Part shown: in pieces, positions 6,202 through 6,798 of the stretch | Numbering within the stretch: position 1 is the first letter of the stretch | Layout: every line of letters begins with the position of its first letter | Notes under the pieces: model-generated | Database searches by the model: none | Seen by the model: the letters and a program-made list of their open reading frames with translations, nothing else | What the model was told of the DNA's origin: nothing | Program-made: the position numbers and the translations under genes | DNA from: Phycisphaerales bacterium | GTDB taxonomy: Bacteria; Planctomycetota; Phycisphaerae; Tepidisphaerales; Tepidisphaeraceae | Direction of reading: 5' to 3' | DNA length: 6,798 nt | Assembly: GCA_028288775.1 (NCBI GenBank) | Contig: JAQGHP010000398.1 | Span: 1 to 6,798, forward strand

Positions 6202-6217
6202 CTTTGCGGCTTTGCGG
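6202..6217 (+). repeat. Tandem CTTTGCGG pair
   Basis: CTTTGCGG occurs twice back to back (6202-6209 and 6210-6217), 19 bp after the 10-bp repeat units. Strings of this kind often accompany CATCTGTG repeats in intergenic DNA as I recall them, so the two probably form one composite element of about 6153-6217. Confidence 0.55.
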
Positions 6218-6288
6218 TCTCTTCCAGTCAGGGCGATTTGACGTGTGGGGCGGTTGTATCGTAGGTCTTGGTGGAGAAGAGTCGCCGT

Positions 6289-6294
6289 AAGGAG
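6289..6294 (+). promoter_or_regulatory. Ribosome binding site of the small secreted protein
   Basis: AAGGAG sits 7 nt before ATG 6302, an ideal spacing, and fixes the start of the 62-residue gene. It excludes the longer in-frame start at 6245, which has no such site. An out-of-frame ATG at 6297 is only 2 nt from it and reaches a stop after one more codon. Confidence 0.8.
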
Positions 6295-6301
6295 AAATGC
6301 G

Positions 6302-6490
6302 ATGAGCCGCTTTTTGATCGTTGCCGCCGCCCTGTTTGCCTTTGGTTTTAGCGCCGCGCCCGCCGCCGCCGGGCACCACCACAAATCGGGGGCTACGGCC
6401 ACTACGCTGACGACGAAGAAATCCACGCCGAAGAAGCATCAGGCGAAGCCGAAGCACCACAAGCCTACGAAGGGTGCATCAAAGAAATAA
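6302..6490 (+). CDS. Small secreted His/Lys-rich peptide, function unknown
   Basis: This 62-residue protein belongs to no family I recognise. Residues 1-23 form a textbook signal peptide: MSRF, a hydrophobic LIVAAALFAFGF core, and an APAAA cleavage site. The mature part would have about 39 residues, of which 11 are Lys and 6 are His (HHH near its start and HH near position 29), with many Thr, Ala and Pro and no Asp or Glu. It would be strongly cationic and probably disordered. An excellent AAGGAG ribosome binding site and a clean signal peptide argue that it is a real gene despite its size. Metal binding through the His clusters, or binding to anionic surface polymers or nucleic acid, are guesses from composition only. 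It stands alone, with repeats upstream and a long hairpin downstream. Confidence 0.75.
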   Translation: MSRFLIVAAALFAFGFSAAPAAAGHHHKSGATATTLTTKKSTPKKHQAKPKHHKPTKGASKK

Positions 6491-6522
6491 TGGGCGGGGT
6501 TGATGTCCGGTCCGATTCCGCT

Positions 6523-6601
6523 CGGAGGTGACTGGGCCAGTCCACGGTCGCCGACTCGCGCCCTTAACGGCGTGGTTGGCGACCGTGGGCTCAATCCTCC
6601 G
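6523..6601 (+). terminator. Long hairpin region between convergent genes, possible terminator or 3' stabiliser
   Basis: The core inverted repeat is CCACGGTCGCC (6542-6552) and GGCGACCGTGG (6578-6588). Pairing continues inward, with one bulged T at 6556, to 6562/6569 around a CTTAAC loop, and outward to 6539/6591: about 23 pairs in all. An outer CGGAGG (6523-6528) can also pair with CCTCCG (6596-6601). No T-run follows on either strand, so it is not a canonical intrinsic terminator. It lies 3' of the small peptide gene and its outer part overlaps the end of the opposing gene. Confidence 0.5.
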
Positions 6602-6798
6602 CCCCCGCCACTGGCGGTTTCGGGCGGAGCATAGAAGCCTTGGCTTTCATGTCCTCGACCTCGCGCTGGAGCTTTTCATGGCGCGAGCGGTTCTGCACGT
6701 CGCGGATCTGGCGGATGGTCTTGAAGGTTGTGCGCAGGAGGATCGTACCAATCACCCCGGCCAGGAATGCGAAAAGGGCGACCGTCAGCGTCGAACCC
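6591..6798 (-). CDS. C-terminal part of a small membrane protein with a charged helical tail
   Basis: Reading the complement from base 6797 gives 68 in-frame residues ending at a TGA (6593-6591); the N-terminus lies beyond the right edge. Residues 4-21 of the visible part form a membrane segment (LTVALFAFLAGVIGTILL). A positively charged stretch rich in Arg, Lys and Glu follows (about 22-56, with RQIRDVQNRSRHEKLQREVE), probably a cytoplasmic amphipathic or coiled-coil helix, then a Pro/Ala-rich end. The basic residues just after the membrane segment suggest a cytoplasmic C-terminus. I do not recognise the family. The stop lies in the outer stem of the long hairpin, and the gene is convergent with the small peptide gene. 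Confidence 0.65.
   Translation of the reverse strand, partial: GSTLTVALFAFLAGVIGTILLRTTFKTIRQIRDVQNRSRHEKLQREVEDMKAKASMLRPKPPVAGAED

Noticed and set aside
6245..6301. N-terminal extension of the small secreted protein from ATG 6245
   Set aside because: It would bury the signal peptide behind an Arg/Trp-rich stretch, and the AAGGAG site is placed exactly for ATG 6302.
6297..6305. Minimal ORF ATG-CGA-TGA overlapping the start of the small protein gene
   Set aside because: The Shine-Dalgarno sequence is only 2 nt from this ATG, too close for efficient initiation; most likely coincidence.
5946..6460. Several 69-154-codon frames on both strands through the REPIN and tandem repeats
   Set aside because: They translate repeat DNA (for example VHPPY- and QMNTD-type peptides), a common artefact, and have no start signals or domains.

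Overview
The window looks like a chromosomal segment of a GC-rich, Gram-negative-type bacterium, most likely a planctomycete (Planctomycetota, perhaps a Phycisphaerae relative). This rests on the style of the UvrC and sialate-O-acetylesterase-type proteins, an outer-membrane-barrel-like secreted protein, and interspersed repeats of kinds I remember from such genomes. It is inference from sequence style, not a database match.

Layout, left to right. (1) 1-701, minus: 5' part of a secreted, probably outer-membrane beta-barrel protein, running off the left edge. (2) 702-1052: an AT-richer divergent intergenic region with two related inverted repeats, a 13-bp imperfect direct repeat and an extended -10 promoter candidate. 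(3) 1053-2590, plus: a two-gene hipB-hipA operon (XRE antitoxin/repressor and Ser/Thr-kinase toxin) with an ATGA overlap and all recognisable HipA kinase motifs intact. (4) 2595-4271, minus: a secreted SGNH/SASA carbohydrate esterase whose stop codon is only 4 bp from the hipA stop. (5) 4345-5862, minus: uvrC, with both nuclease sites and the four-cysteine cluster intact but no C-terminal helix-hairpin-helix domain. It lies 73 bp upstream of the esterase on the same strand and may be co-transcribed with it. (6) 5863-6301: a repeat-rich intergenic region with a REPIN-like pair of inverted REP units (perfect 25-bp arms, each beginning with a GTAG motif) followed by short tandem repeats. (7) 6302-6490, plus: a 62-residue secreted His/Lys-rich peptide not recognised as any family. 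(8) 6491-6590: a long hairpin between convergent genes. (9) 6591-6798, minus: C-terminal end of a protein with one membrane segment and a charged helix.

The genes do not form one pathway. The only clear functional unit is hipBA, a regulatory toxin-antitoxin pair that probably represses itself through the upstream repeats. The half-site shared by the two inverted repeats raises the testable idea that HipB also controls the divergent outer-membrane gene. The other features worth a second look are the HhH-less UvrC, the REPIN with no transposase in view, the His/Lys-rich exported peptide and the strand-asymmetric hairpin behind it. I found no CRISPR array, tRNA, rRNA, insertion sequence or phage gene, and no convincing new multi-gene system.
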